From Mycobacterium sp. Aquia_216 (GTDB lineage: Bacteria; Actinomycetota; Actinomycetes; Mycobacteriales; Mycobacteriaceae): DNA of 64,000 nt. A program made the translations under genes and the position numbers. The stretch lies in the NCBI RefSeq assembly GCF_026723865.1, contig NZ_CP113529.1, positions 1,612,001 to 1,676,000 of the forward strand. The letters are read 5' to 3'. A model generated the notes under the pieces. That model was not told where the DNA came from and searched no databases. It was given only the letters and a program-made list of their open reading frames with translations. Shown here piece after piece: positions 52,335-61,281 of the stretch; position 1 is the first letter of the stretch, and each line of letters starts with the position of its first letter.

Positions 52335-53843
52335 TCAGCCCCGCGGCGGCGTGATCTTGGAACCGTCGGCGTCGGCGGCTATTCCGTCGTGGGCAATCAG
52401 TGCCGCCTGCGGGGAAAGCTCAGAGCCGGGCGGGAGTAGCGCCAGGACCTGCCACGGAGCGGACTTCGGTTTTTCTCCCGCGTTGCCCGCCGCCTTGACA
52501 CCGACGGCGCCGAGGGCTGTCGCGGCAGCCTCGTCGGCGATGTGGAAGCGCACCCCCACGTCGTCGACGTAGAACAACTGACCCATGGCTTGGCCGTCGG
52601 GCTCTTCGCCGGCGGCCCGCACGTACTCGCCCGTGCCGGGCCTGAGGTAGACGGTGTCCAGGCCGGGACCCCCGCCGTCCGCGGTGGCCAGCCGCACCGG
52701 TTGCGCGTCGTCGGGAAGAGGCAGGCGGTTACCGACGAGCATGCGGGTGGTTGCCGCGGTCGTGGAGTTGTTGCGCTGCCACGACATACACACCACTCGG
52801 TCGGGATCGGCGTGGATGAATTGCGCCGGAGTCGGCGGGTATTTATCCACGTGCAATGTGTGAACGATGGGTGCCGTACCGACCAACGCGGGGGAAATCC
52901 CGATCGGGGCGGCCGCCGTGGGCGATTGCCGGTTGCCGTAGCGGATGATGTCCGCGGCGGTCGCGGAGATCGGCTGCAATCCCTCGTGCAGCGCTACGTA
53001 GAGCTGGTCTCCCCGCGAATCGACGGCTTTCAGGATGGCGCCCACCCGATATGTGTCGGGCAGATAGCCGGTCGGTTCTCCCGCTCCCTGGATATCGATC
53101 GGCTCGATAGGATCGACCAACGGAAAAGAGTTAAGCAACCCCGGCGAGACCTCGCGAACTTCACTGTCGTTCAGGTGCAGTGCGTTGTATAGGGTTGGAT
53201 CACTTGGGTTTATGGCGGCGCGAACGCCGTTGTAGACAAGGTAGGTGGAGCTACCGGCCCGGGTGAGGATCATCTGCTCGGGTGACGCCGCACGGATCCC
53301 GTCACCAAGCACCGGGTTGTTGGCCAGCACCGTGGTCTCGACAATGGATGCGCGGGCCTGCTCCGTGACGGAGGGTAGTTGCGTGGAATCACACACCGCC
53401 CACGACGACACGGCTGCGTCTTCGGGGCCATGGATAGCGCCGGGGGCGCCGACGATGCCGACCGCCGGGCCTAACGGAACAGTGTTCAGGAACTTGTCGT
53501 CGACTTGCTTTGGCGGGTCGTTCTTTCCGACGATCAGCCGGGCCGAGGCCAGGTTGAGCACCGGATGCAGGCGGTCGCCGATCCGCACGAAAAGCGTGCC
53601 GTTGGATTTGCTGAGCATGATTGTCGAATCGCCGAAGTTGGGGGCCGGCCTGAAAAACGCCAGCACGCCGGCCCCGCCGCAAATCAGAATGGCGACGACC
53701 AACCCGACCAGCAGCGCGCGGATCTGCCCACGCATCGGATCGTGGATCATCCGGGAGTCGGCGCGGATCAGTGCGTGTTCCAAACGGCGGACCAGAAGCC
53801 GGTACCCGCTGACCTGCGCGCGCGTCGTGACCTGCGCCGGCAT
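52335..53843 (-). CDS. eccB: EccB, periplasmic-facing ESX core component
   Basis: This 502-residue protein has a short cytosolic N-terminus with the conserved TTRAQVSGYRLLVRRLEHAL, one membrane helix (about residues 43-67), and a large extracytoplasmic domain built of repeats, with the two conserved Cys at C152 and C353 approximately (AVCDS, VVCMSW). EccB forms the outer ring of the ESX complex and binds MycP. The ATG at 53843 is well placed. It is monocistronic, flanked by genes on the opposite strand. Confidence 0.95.
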   Translation of the reverse strand: MPAQVTTRAQVSGYRLLVRRLEHALIRADSRMIHDPMRGQIRALLVGLVVAILICGGAGVLAFFRPAPNFGDSTIMLSKSNGTLFVRIGDRLHPVLNLASARLIVGKNDPPKQVDDKFLNTVPLGPAVGIVGAPGAIHGPEDAAVSSWAVCDSTQLPSVTEQARASIVETTVLANNPVLGDGIRAASPEQMILTRAGSSTYLVYNGVRAAINPSDPTLYNALHLNDSEVREVSPGLLNSFPLVDPIEPIDIQGAGEPTGYLPDTYRVGAILKAVDSRGDQLYVALHEGLQPISATAADIIRYGNRQSPTAAAPIGISPALVGTAPIVHTLHVDKYPPTPAQFIHADPDRVVCMSWQRNNSTTAATTRMLVGNRLPLPDDAQPVRLATADGGGPGLDTVYLRPGTGEYVRAAGEEPDGQAMGQLFYVDDVGVRFHIADEAAATALGAVGVKAAGNAGEKPKSAPWQVLALLPPGSELSPQAALIAHDGIAADADGSKITPPRG

Positions 53844-53954
53844 GGTGGCCCCTATCGGGATTCGGGGGAGTACGAGAAGTCAAGGCAAGTTTAGCCCGTC
53901 CCGACAGGCATTGCCTCCGAACCTATTTCGAACGAAGCAAAGACGTAGACAAGG
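53844..53954. promoter_or_regulatory. divergent promoter region between EccB and EccE
   Basis: This 111-bp region separates two outward-pointing start codons and is likely to hold promoters for EccB and for EccE. No clear operator or -10/-35 pair was recognised. Confidence 0.45.
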
Positions 53955-55667
53955 ATGCAACCAGTGACCACTCGGAGCGCAACCCGCCCAGTCCGAGCGC
54001 AACCGGAGGCGTTGTCACGGTTGGTGGCGACGACCGCGATCACGCCGCAGCGCATCTTGCCGATATCGAACCTGCTGGCAGGGCAATTCTTCGTTGCGGC
54101 AGGCGTCGCCGGCGAAGAGTTGCTACACCGACCCGGCTGGTACGGCGCGGCAGTCGGTTTGGTCATCGCGGTGGCAATGCTCGTCCCCGTCCGCGGCGGA
54201 TCTCTGCCGCACCATGTGGTGGAACGGCTCGGCTTCTGGTATGACCGTCGCCGTCGCGGGCGCCGGCCCCACAGTTTCGAGACTTTCGACGCCGAACTGT
54301 CCGAAGGCGCACAGATCGGATTCCATTGGGACGGCAAGGTCCTGGTATCGCTGATGCGCATCGAGCAGAATCCGCAGGCGTTGACGATCATGGAACCCGC
54401 CATGACCGTCTCGGGGGAAATGATCTCGCTGCGAATGCTCGCGGAATGCCTGCAACAGTTCGACATTTCGCTGGAGTCCATCGACGTGGTCAGCCGCGGT
54501 GTGCGAGTGCGAAGCCGCGACCACATCGGAGCGGTTTACGACGCCGTCCTTGGACCGTTGCCGGCAATCGCTGCACGTACGGTCTACGTAGCCGTACGTA
54601 TGGATCCGACCCGGTGTCCCGCCGCAGTGCGACACCGAGGCGGAGGATGGGAAGGCATCGTGCGAACCGCCGCCACAGCCACCCGCCGGGTCGGCAACCG
54701 GCTGGTCGACGCCGGGCTGCGGCCACACATCGTGACTGCGGCCGAGATCGCTGCGGTAACCGAAGAACTGTCGGGCGGAATGGAATTGCATGACCTGGAT
54801 GAGACGTGGCAGGCCTGCCGCAATGGACGGTTGGAGCTACGCACCTTCTTCCTCAAGCCGTCGATGTTCACCGCCTCGGGTCTCGGTCTGTTGTGGACTG
54901 TGCCGACCCAGTCGACGACGATCTGTGTGACACTGCGCCGCGAAGAGCGCGACGACCTGATCAAGCTTCGTGGCTTGGTGCGGTTCGACACGTATGGACG
55001 CACCCGGGTCGACCTGCCCGGTCTCGGGCAGCTGCCCGGCAGGCAGTACGCCGCGTTGGTGTGCGCCCTGCCGGTGCCGTCGCCGCGACGAGCGCTGCGG
55101 CACTGGGTGTTCGGGAAAGGGCTCGAGTCCGTCGGGGAACTCGCGTTGCCGGCGTCCGGATGCGGCCAGCTGGTCGGGGCCGACGAGCGCGGGCGCGCGG
55201 TCGCGGTGCCGCTATTCGGTCCGCGCGTGCAACGAGTCGAGATGTGTGGCACCTTGCACCTGGCCCAGCAAGTGGTGCTGCGATCCTTGGCGCTGGGCGC
55301 CCGCGTTCGCGTCCACACCGGACGGTCCGCCGCCTGGCGCGCGATGGCAGAGCAAGTCGGTGACCACGAGCTGCTGAATATCAACGGCCACAACGCGGAG
55401 GCGGCCCCGACGGGCAGGGCAAGTGAATACTCGGTGGAAATGTTCGACGGCGTCGCCGAGCGCATTGTGCGGGACGCGGTGACAACCATGGTGGTCAAAC
55501 CATCGCACGCGCCGCTCGCCGAGAATGCTGATGTGACATTGCAATTGCTCGACCACGATCGCGATCTGGTGCGCGTGGGCACCCGCTCGGAGTCGGCCAT
55601 CGTAACCATGGTGGCCACCGATGACGAGATGCATTACATCAAGTCGTCGCTCGACATCGCGGACTGA
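53955..55667 (+). CDS. eccE: EccE, ESX core membrane component
   Basis: This 570-residue protein has two N-terminal membrane helices (about residues 38-60 and 65-85) followed by a conserved VVERLGFWYDRR and a large cytosolic mixed alpha/beta region containing MLAECLQQFDISLESIDVVS, as in EccE proteins. EccE sits at the periphery of the ESX inner-membrane complex. It is followed 18 bp later by the DUF5336-like gene on the same strand, so the two are probably co-transcribed. Confidence 0.92.
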   Translation: MQPVTTRSATRPVRAQPEALSRLVATTAITPQRILPISNLLAGQFFVAAGVAGEELLHRPGWYGAAVGLVIAVAMLVPVRGGSLPHHVVERLGFWYDRRRRGRRPHSFETFDAELSEGAQIGFHWDGKVLVSLMRIEQNPQALTIMEPAMTVSGEMISLRMLAECLQQFDISLESIDVVSRGVRVRSRDHIGAVYDAVLGPLPAIAARTVYVAVRMDPTRCPAAVRHRGGGWEGIVRTAATATRRVGNRLVDAGLRPHIVTAAEIAAVTEELSGGMELHDLDETWQACRNGRLELRTFFLKPSMFTASGLGLLWTVPTQSTTICVTLRREERDDLIKLRGLVRFDTYGRTRVDLPGLGQLPGRQYAALVCALPVPSPRRALRHWVFGKGLESVGELALPASGCGQLVGADERGRAVAVPLFGPRVQRVEMCGTLHLAQQVVLRSLALGARVRVHTGRSAAWRAMAEQVGDHELLNINGHNAEAAPTGRASEYSVEMFDGVAERIVRDAVTTMVVKPSHAPLAENADVTLQLLDHDRDLVRVGTRSESAIVTMVATDDEMHYIKSSLDIAD

Positions 55668-55685
55668 CGTGAGCAAGGAGCGCCC

Positions 55686-56492
55686 ATGACGGGGACATCG
55701 GACCACCCGGACTATCCGGGCTACGGGACATATGGCTGGAATTCGCCGGGGGACAAGGCGTCCGGGGAACAGCCGGACCAGCTGGACCGGGCACTGTGGA
55801 TCGCGGTCACCGTCCTCGGGCCGCTGATCTTCGCGGTCAGCCTCGACTCACCGGTGGTGCTGGACTTTCCGGTGCGGTTCGGCGTGCTGGCCGCAACCGT
55901 GTCGGCGGTGAGCCTGCTGTCCGGCCAGCCCCGCCGTGCCTGGCTCGTCGTCGTGCTCGCCGTCACCGGCTTCTCCGACGCGCTGCTCACCTCGATCAGG
56001 GTCGGCAATCCGCACTGGGCGCTGACCGTCGTCACAGTGCTCAACGCACTGCAGGCGCTCGTCGCGGCAGGCGCAATGCTCCACGAGGCCAGAGTTGTTC
56101 GGTCGGCCAAACTCGCGACAACAGCGGACTATTCGGCGTACATCCGCCTGGTCGAGGCCTACCAGGCATACCAGGCCTACACGACGCAATACCAGCAGCC
56201 GCCCCCGGAACCGGAGACCGGTCCCGGACAAGCTGCCGCACGCGGCCAGGCCGGCGCCAGCGTCGATGCCGCGGAGGTGGCCAGGGAATCCTTCGCGGAA
56301 CTGCAGGCCAGATACGCCCGGCACGGTGTGGGCGCCCCTGCTCAGCACTCGCGTGGCTCGGGCGGCGCCCGGGTAGCAGGACCGGTGACCGATCCCGGTA
56401 TGCCCGGCGCGAATCGTGGCGCACCGGAAGACCCCTACCGCTCCTACCGGCAGAATTCCGGGACCGGCACCGTCGAGCCCACCGGGCCCTAG
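55686..56492 (+). CDS. DUF5336-like membrane protein
   Basis: This 268-residue protein has a polar N-terminus, four membrane helices (about residues 35-150) and a Tyr/Gln/Ala-rich cytosolic tail (YQAYQAYTTQYQQPPPEP). The layout matches the DUF5336 family, which includes the mycobacterial 34-kDa antigenic protein. The function is unknown. An AAGGAG site precedes the ATG. Co-transcription with EccE suggests a link to the ESX membrane complex. Confidence 0.7.
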   Translation: MTGTSDHPDYPGYGTYGWNSPGDKASGEQPDQLDRALWIAVTVLGPLIFAVSLDSPVVLDFPVRFGVLAATVSAVSLLSGQPRRAWLVVVLAVTGFSDALLTSIRVGNPHWALTVVTVLNALQALVAAGAMLHEARVVRSAKLATTADYSAYIRLVEAYQAYQAYTTQYQQPPPEPETGPGQAAARGQAGASVDAAEVARESFAELQARYARHGVGAPAQHSRGSGGARVAGPVTDPGMPGANRGAPEDPYRSYRQNSGTGTVEPTGP

Positions 56493-56548
56493 CCGGTTCA
56501 GCGAAACGGCCTCGCCGGGACTATCCAGACGACTGACGCCGCCCGCTT

Positions 56549-57502
56549 TCACGCATTCAGCATCCGCCGGATCGCCCCGATTCGATCTGCGATGATGCGG
56601 ACCCCGATGGCGGTTCCCGGGATGATGTGGGCCATGTGGAACGCTTGAGCGTAGTGGTGGACCTCCGTGGGTACGCCGGCCTGAATCAGCATGCGCGCGT
56701 AGTCGAGACCCTCGTCCCTGGTCGGATCGACCTGGTAGGCGGTGACGAACGCGGGCGGAAGCCGGCCCAGGTCGTCGACCGTGGCGCGGGCGGGTGCCGC
56801 GTAGAGCGGGACGCCGGCGCCGCCCGGCTCCGCGGTGCCGCGCAAGTAATAGCGCCAACTGTGCGGGGAGTTGACGGACTGCCAGACGGGCGTGTCGACA
56901 AGCGTCGTCATCGACGGGGTGTTCAGTCGATCATCGATGGTTGGCGCGTCGAGAAATTGAGCTCTCAGGCCAGGCCCCTCGCGATCGCGGGCGAGTAGCG
57001 TGAGTGCCGCGGCAAGGCCGCCGCCCGCGCTCTCGCCCAACACACCGAGACGGTCCGGATCGAACCCGAAGTCTCCGCCGTGATCGGCGACCCACTGCAG
57101 GGCCGCGTAGCTGTCCGCTAAGCCCGCGGGGTAGGGGTGTTCGGGTGCCAACCGGTAATCGACGGCCACGACGGTGACTCCGGCCCGTTCGACGAGCATT
57201 CGCGCGGTGGAGTCCGCGAGGGTCAGGTCGCCCATGACGTAGGCGCCGCCGTGCAGGTACAGCAGTGTGGCCGCAGGGGTTACCCGATCAGCCGACGCAT
57301 AGATCCGAACCGGTACCTCCGCGAAGTCATGTCGATCCGCGACGACGACATCCGTCGTCGTGATCGGCGTCCGGGACTCGTATTTCGGCAGTTGCGCGAC
57401 CGCGAGCCGTTGGCTCTCACGTGCGGACGCCAGGTCGGCGAGGTCCATCGTCGGCACGGCGCTCGCCACGGCCGCAAGCTCCGGATCGAGTAGATAATCC
57501 AT
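56549..57502 (-). CDS. alpha/beta-hydrolase, hormone-sensitive-lipase-type esterase
   Basis: This 317-residue protein has the oxyanion motif HGGA at residues 84-87, the nucleophile elbow GESAG with S158, an Asp in DPTRDEG (D259) and H289, the full triad of the HSL/LipH class of esterases. It lacks a signal peptide, so it is probably cytosolic. It starts 12 bp after the MinD-like ATPase stop, as the last gene of the leftward EccA-ATPase-esterase unit. The substrate is unknown. Its place in an ESX operon is unusual and may be incidental. Confidence 0.92.
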   Translation of the reverse strand: MDYLLDPELAAVASAVPTMDLADLASARESQRLAVAQLPKYESRTPITTTDVVVADRHDFAEVPVRIYASADRVTPAATLLYLHGGAYVMGDLTLADSTARMLVERAGVTVVAVDYRLAPEHPYPAGLADSYAALQWVADHGGDFGFDPDRLGVLGESAGGGLAAALTLLARDREGPGLRAQFLDAPTIDDRLNTPSMTTLVDTPVWQSVNSPHSWRYYLRGTAEPGGAGVPLYAAPARATVDDLGRLPPAFVTAYQVDPTRDEGLDYARMLIQAGVPTEVHHYAQAFHMAHIIPGTAIGVRIIADRIGAIRRMLNA

Positions 57503-57514
57503 TGCGGCGTCTCC

Positions 57515-58591
57515 CTACGGACGATTTCTCCGGCCGAATCCGTCGGCGACCGAGGCGGCCAGCTCCATGTATTCGAGCCGGGTCTTGCGCTTCATCAGTT
57601 CCAACGAGATTTCTCCGCCCTCGCCGAGATGCTGGTCGTAGGAGATGACGAACAGAGAGCGCACCCGCGATCGGAAATACTCGGCCAGCTTGTCGAGGTC
57701 GAGCGGCATCGCGCCGGGCCTGGCCGAACTCAGAACCACCCTGGCATCGGGGACCAAATGGGCATAACCGTGGTGCTGCAGCCAATCCAGCGTCGCCAGG
57801 GCACTTCGCGCGGAGTCCACGGCCGGCGAGGCAACCACGATCAGCGCGTCGGCGGTGTCGAGAACGCCGCGCATGACCGAGTGCGTCATGCCCGTCCCGC
57901 AGTCGGTGAGGATGATGTTGTAGAAGCGATCCAGGATTCGGTGCACGGCGCGGTAGTCGCGCTCCGAAAATGCCTCGGAGACAGCGGGATCTCGCTCCGA
58001 GGCCAAGAACTCCAAGCGGCTGGGACTTTGCGAGGTGTGCCGCCGCATGTCCGGGTAGCGAACGACGTCGCCGTCGCTCAAGAGATCGCGCACCGTCGAG
58101 CGGGTCTCGTTCGGACCCCGTTGGGCGAGCGTCCCGAAGTCGGGATTGGCGTCAACCGCGATCACCCGGTCGCCCCGCAGCGACGCAAAGGTCGCGCCCA
58201 ACCCGACGGTGGTCGTGGTCTTACCGACGCCCCCTTTGAGGGAGAGCACCGCAATGCTGTAGGAACCCCGCACCGGCTGATTGGCACGTTCGGACAATCT
58301 CCGGAAACTTTCCTCCGCCCCGGATTCGCCGAGGTTCACCGAGCCGCCGGTCATGCGGTGCAACGTCTTTCGCCAACCGTGACGGGGCGCGCGCCTCGTC
58401 GGGCGGACGAGACCGAGCTCGTCGGCGGCCGGTGAACTCATGGCGTCCGTCGGCGACGGGTCGTCGGGTGTGGCGGTGGTGAAGTGCGTGTCGTGCGGTG
58501 GGCGCGGCGGCGCCGACGCTGGTCGGGACGGGCCGCCGGTGGCACTACCGTCGGATCCATTGGCCCCACCGGCGTAATCACGATATGTCAC
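57515..58591 (-). CDS. second MinD/ParA-like ATPase of the ESX locus
   Basis: This 358-residue protein has a disordered N-terminus of about 75 residues and a MinD-like domain with KGGVGKTTTT starting at K119, VIAVDANPDFGTLAQR, and IILTDCGTGM. It is closely related to the C-terminal half of the EspI-like protein at 42189. M. tuberculosis ESX-2 carries a similar shorter ATPase (Rv3888c). The start is a GTG at 58591 behind GGAG, 13 bp after the EccA stop. The role in secretion is unknown; regulation or localisation of the complex is likely. Confidence 0.85.
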   Translation of the reverse strand: MTYRDYAGGANGSDGSATGGPSRPASAPPRPPHDTHFTTATPDDPSPTDAMSSPAADELGLVRPTRRAPRHGWRKTLHRMTGGSVNLGESGAEESFRRLSERANQPVRGSYSIAVLSLKGGVGKTTTTVGLGATFASLRGDRVIAVDANPDFGTLAQRGPNETRSTVRDLLSDGDVVRYPDMRRHTSQSPSRLEFLASERDPAVSEAFSERDYRAVHRILDRFYNIILTDCGTGMTHSVMRGVLDTADALIVVASPAVDSARSALATLDWLQHHGYAHLVPDARVVLSSARPGAMPLDLDKLAEYFRSRVRSLFVISYDQHLGEGGEISLELMKRKTRLEYMELAASVADGFGRRNRP

Positions 58592-58604
58592 ACGATCTCC
58601 AGTG

Positions 58605-60416
58605 CTAGTTCAGATTCAGCGTCTGCAGAATGCCGGCCAACGCCGCTTTCATGTCGCTTCCTTCGATGCGCACCAGCGCATCCTCGTCGAGGCTGTGCAG
58701 CCCCGAGTCCAGACCCTCGGTGAGTCGGTAGGCGCGTTCCTCCTCGGCCACCTCGATCACGTTGCGCACAAAGCGCCCGTTGCCGGCCAGATCGATGCTC
58801 TTGCGGACGTTGCCGTCGTGATCGGTGGACTGCTCGCCGCACAACCGCGTGCAGACGTTCACCAATTCGTCGTAGGCGTCCGGCGACAGCTCGGAGTCGC
58901 GCGACTTCGCGATCAGCCGACCGATGTCGCCCAACTCGGTCGGGCCGTAGGACGGGAACCTGATCCGTTTGGTGAATCGCGAGGAGAGGCCTTCGTTAGA
59001 CGCCAGGAAGCGGTCGATCTCCGCGTCGTACCCGGCGATGATCACCACCAGGCGGTCACGGTCGTTTTCCATCCGGGCCAACAGCGTGTCGACCGCCTCG
59101 CGTCCGAACGCGTCTCCGCCCGACAGACCGGTTTGAATCAGCGTGTAAGCCTCGTCGATGAAAAGCACACCGCCCATGGCGGTGTCGATCAACGCGCTCG
59201 TCTTGATCGCGGTGCTGCCGAGGTGTTGACCGACGAAGTCCTGCCGCTTTGCTTCGACGACATTCAGCGATTCCAGAAGCCCGAGCCCGCAATAGGTTTT
59301 AGCTACCACGCGTGCGATCGTCGTCTTACCGGTTCCCGGCGGACCGGTGAACGCCAGATGCAGGCTACGTGAACCGGTGCTGAGTCCTTTGTCTTCACGC
59401 ATTTTCGCCAGCTGCGCCGCCGATCGGAGTTTGGCCACCTGCAGTTTGACCTCGGCTAGGCCGACCTGGCGGTCGAGCTCTTCCTGGGCGGCGCGCAGGT
59501 GTTCGTTACCGCGTTCGGTCATGCTCTCGGCGTCAAGGTCAGCCGAGGTGGGCGAGCTGGTGGGATCCCATTTGTCGGTACGGGATTCGATCACTTCGTT
59601 GGTCGTGATGACAAGGCGGTACTTGGGGTCTTTGAGGGCCGCGTAATTGGCCTCAAACGCGGGCTCTTCACTGTAGATTCGCTCAAAGATCTTCCGCGCT
59701 TCGGGCTCGTCGCCCATTTCCCGCAGCGTGAGGCCCTTGCAGAATTCGGCGGCCCGGCGAGCAGCCGGGATCGGGCCTTCGAGCGCTTGGTCGAGGCGTC
59801 GCAGCCCTTCGCCGAACAAACCCATCTGTGCGCACGCGGAGCCCACCATGAGGTGGGCTCCCGCGGCCAGGTACGGGTCGGTGAAGTCCGCGGAATGTGC
59901 CAGTGCCGTCAGTACATCGGGCCAGCGTTGGGTGGTGAAGTACAGGATGCCGCGCATGTAGGCGCAGATATCGTCGGTGGCCGGATCGGGCATGGTGGCG
60001 CGTGTGGCAGCGAGTTCGTCGAGCGTCTGCTCGGCTTCGTCATAGTCTTTGCCCTGAATTAGGCTTGCCACGTAGGCCAGCTTGACTTCGGTCATCGAAC
60101 TCAACGTGTAATCCACGTAAAGACCGGTTTCGAAACGCCCGCAGAGCGCCCGCGGTGGCAGCCCCAGCCGACGCTGCTCGCGTCCCAGCGACTTGCTGGT
60201 CCGGTGCAGATGGTGAATTACCTCCGCGGTGGTCTCGCCCGCGGCCGCGCGGCCAAGCCAGGCGTCGCACATGTCCGGGTCGTACTCGGTTGCCCGCTGG
60301 AATGCCCGTGCCGCGTAGCCGATATCGCGGTCCACCTCCAGACCATCAATCTGAATGCCCATCGAGAGCACCCCCGCATCGAAGACACGCTGCGCGTTCC
60401 TGTTCTCACCACTCAT
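58605..60416 (-). CDS. eccA: EccA, cytosolic AAA+ ATPase (CbxX/CfqX type)
   Basis: This 603-residue protein has an N-terminal TPR-like helical domain (about residues 1-290) and a C-terminal AAA+ domain with Walker A GPPGTGKTT (near 355) and Walker B LFIDEAY. EccA proteins act in the cytosol and are thought to help release EspG from PE/PPE substrates or to support secretion. The ATG at 60416 is chosen because GGGAGTTGGGGG lies upstream; an in-frame ATG at 60467 would add 17 residues. It is the first gene of the leftward EccA-ATPase-esterase unit. Confidence 0.95.
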   Translation of the reverse strand: MSGENRNAQRVFDAGVLSMGIQIDGLEVDRDIGYAARAFQRATEYDPDMCDAWLGRAAAGETTAEVIHHLHRTSKSLGREQRRLGLPPRALCGRFETGLYVDYTLSSMTEVKLAYVASLIQGKDYDEAEQTLDELAATRATMPDPATDDICAYMRGILYFTTQRWPDVLTALAHSADFTDPYLAAGAHLMVGSACAQMGLFGEGLRRLDQALEGPIPAARRAAEFCKGLTLREMGDEPEARKIFERIYSEEPAFEANYAALKDPKYRLVITTNEVIESRTDKWDPTSSPTSADLDAESMTERGNEHLRAAQEELDRQVGLAEVKLQVAKLRSAAQLAKMREDKGLSTGSRSLHLAFTGPPGTGKTTIARVVAKTYCGLGLLESLNVVEAKRQDFVGQHLGSTAIKTSALIDTAMGGVLFIDEAYTLIQTGLSGGDAFGREAVDTLLARMENDRDRLVVIIAGYDAEIDRFLASNEGLSSRFTKRIRFPSYGPTELGDIGRLIAKSRDSELSPDAYDELVNVCTRLCGEQSTDHDGNVRKSIDLAGNGRFVRNVIEVAEEERAYRLTEGLDSGLHSLDEDALVRIEGSDMKAALAGILQTLNLN

Positions 60417-60571
60417 CGGTGCCCCCAACTCCCTTTCGTTCGGCCTCGGTTCGGGGAACGGTGACACAGATAGCGTCGACGTTTGCCGGACAGATGACTA
60501 CAACGGGGTCGACTGCGATTGTACTAAGCTGCAGGGCATAGGGTTTCGAAGCTTTGGCGAGGGTAACCAAG
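60417..60571. promoter_or_regulatory. divergent region between EccA and small ESX-locus genes
   Basis: This 155-bp region separates outward-pointing starts and is likely to hold both promoters. A TACTAA sequence near 60523 could be a -10 element for the rightward genes. GGGAGT for EccA is near 60430. Confidence 0.4.
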
Positions 60572-60892
60572 ATGGATGGATCGCTGAGTTCCTCGAACGG
60601 GGGGATCGTCGTTCGAACGACCGAGCGCGGACTGCCGATAGGACTCAAGATCTATCAACGCGAACTATCAAAACCTCCAACGCAATTGGCACGTGAGATT
60701 CTTTTGCTGTGTCAGCTTTCTGCCCGGCGTATGCAGGTCGCGCGTCGTCGCGACCTTGTTGCTCGTGGTTTTGGCCCAAACGCCATTCGCGGCCTTGATC
60801 TCAGCACCGAGGAGGCTTTGACCCAGGCCGAGGCGGAGCTGCGAGGCGAAGACTCCGACGGCGTGCCCGATACCTGGATGACCCCGATTTGA
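60572..60892 (+). CDS. small ESX-locus protein, EspH/YbaB-partner-like
   Basis: This 106-residue protein has a short N-terminal strand region (GIVVRTTERGLPIGLKI), a helical middle (TQLAREILLLCQLSARRMQVARR) and an acidic C-terminus. The pattern of a beta strand pair then a helix with AxxILxLCxLA recalls EspH and other small ESX-associated proteins encoded beside YbaB-like genes. The ATG at 60572 is preferred over a TTG at 60554, since GGCGAGGG lies upstream. Its stop overlaps the next start. The assignment is tentative. Confidence 0.6.
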   Translation: MDGSLSSSNGGIVVRTTERGLPIGLKIYQRELSKPPTQLAREILLLCQLSARRMQVARRRDLVARGFGPNAIRGLDLSTEEALTQAEAELRGEDSDGVPDTWMTPI

Positions 60893-61281
60893 CCGGCGGA
60901 CTTGCGGATTCGTTGATCGCGCGCATCGAGAAGCAGCGCGACTTGCTCCAAGCGATGGACCAGCACTGCAAGTCCATCTCGGTGCGTGCCACGAGTAGGT
61001 GTGAGTCGGTGAGTGTCGAAGTCGACGGCCTGGGTGCGATGACGGGGTTATGGCTAGGAGATAACGCCTACCACAACGGATCTGAAGCACTGGCACGGCT
61101 GATCGTCGACACCGCGCAGGCGGCTGCGCAGGCAGCCGTGCAGCGGCAGCGTTACTTGATCGAGGAATTCCGCGACCGCATGAGCGCGCTACAACAGGCG
61201 CCCCTCATCCGGCGCGACGGCACGACGTTTCAGCCCGCTTCACCGGTGGTTACGACGCCGCCGAAGACGAGGCCGAGTTGA
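60889..61281 (+). CDS. EspL-like YbaB/EbfC-family protein (second copy)
   Basis: This 130-residue protein has the YbaB arrangement: an N-terminal helix (DSLIARIEKQRDLLQAM), a hairpin (VSVEVDGLGAMTGLWLG), then a long helix (EALARLIVDTAQAAAQAAV). The start is a TTG at 60889 overlapping the previous stop, so the two genes are coupled. It is one of two YbaB-like genes in the locus, the other being at 14935. The last 32 bp overlap the end of the convergent FAD monooxygenase gene. Confidence 0.75.
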   Translation: MTGGLADSLIARIEKQRDLLQAMDQHCKSISVRATSRCESVSVEVDGLGAMTGLWLGDNAYHNGSEALARLIVDTAQAAAQAAVQRQRYLIEEFRDRMSALQQAPLIRRDGTTFQPASPVVTTPPKTRPS

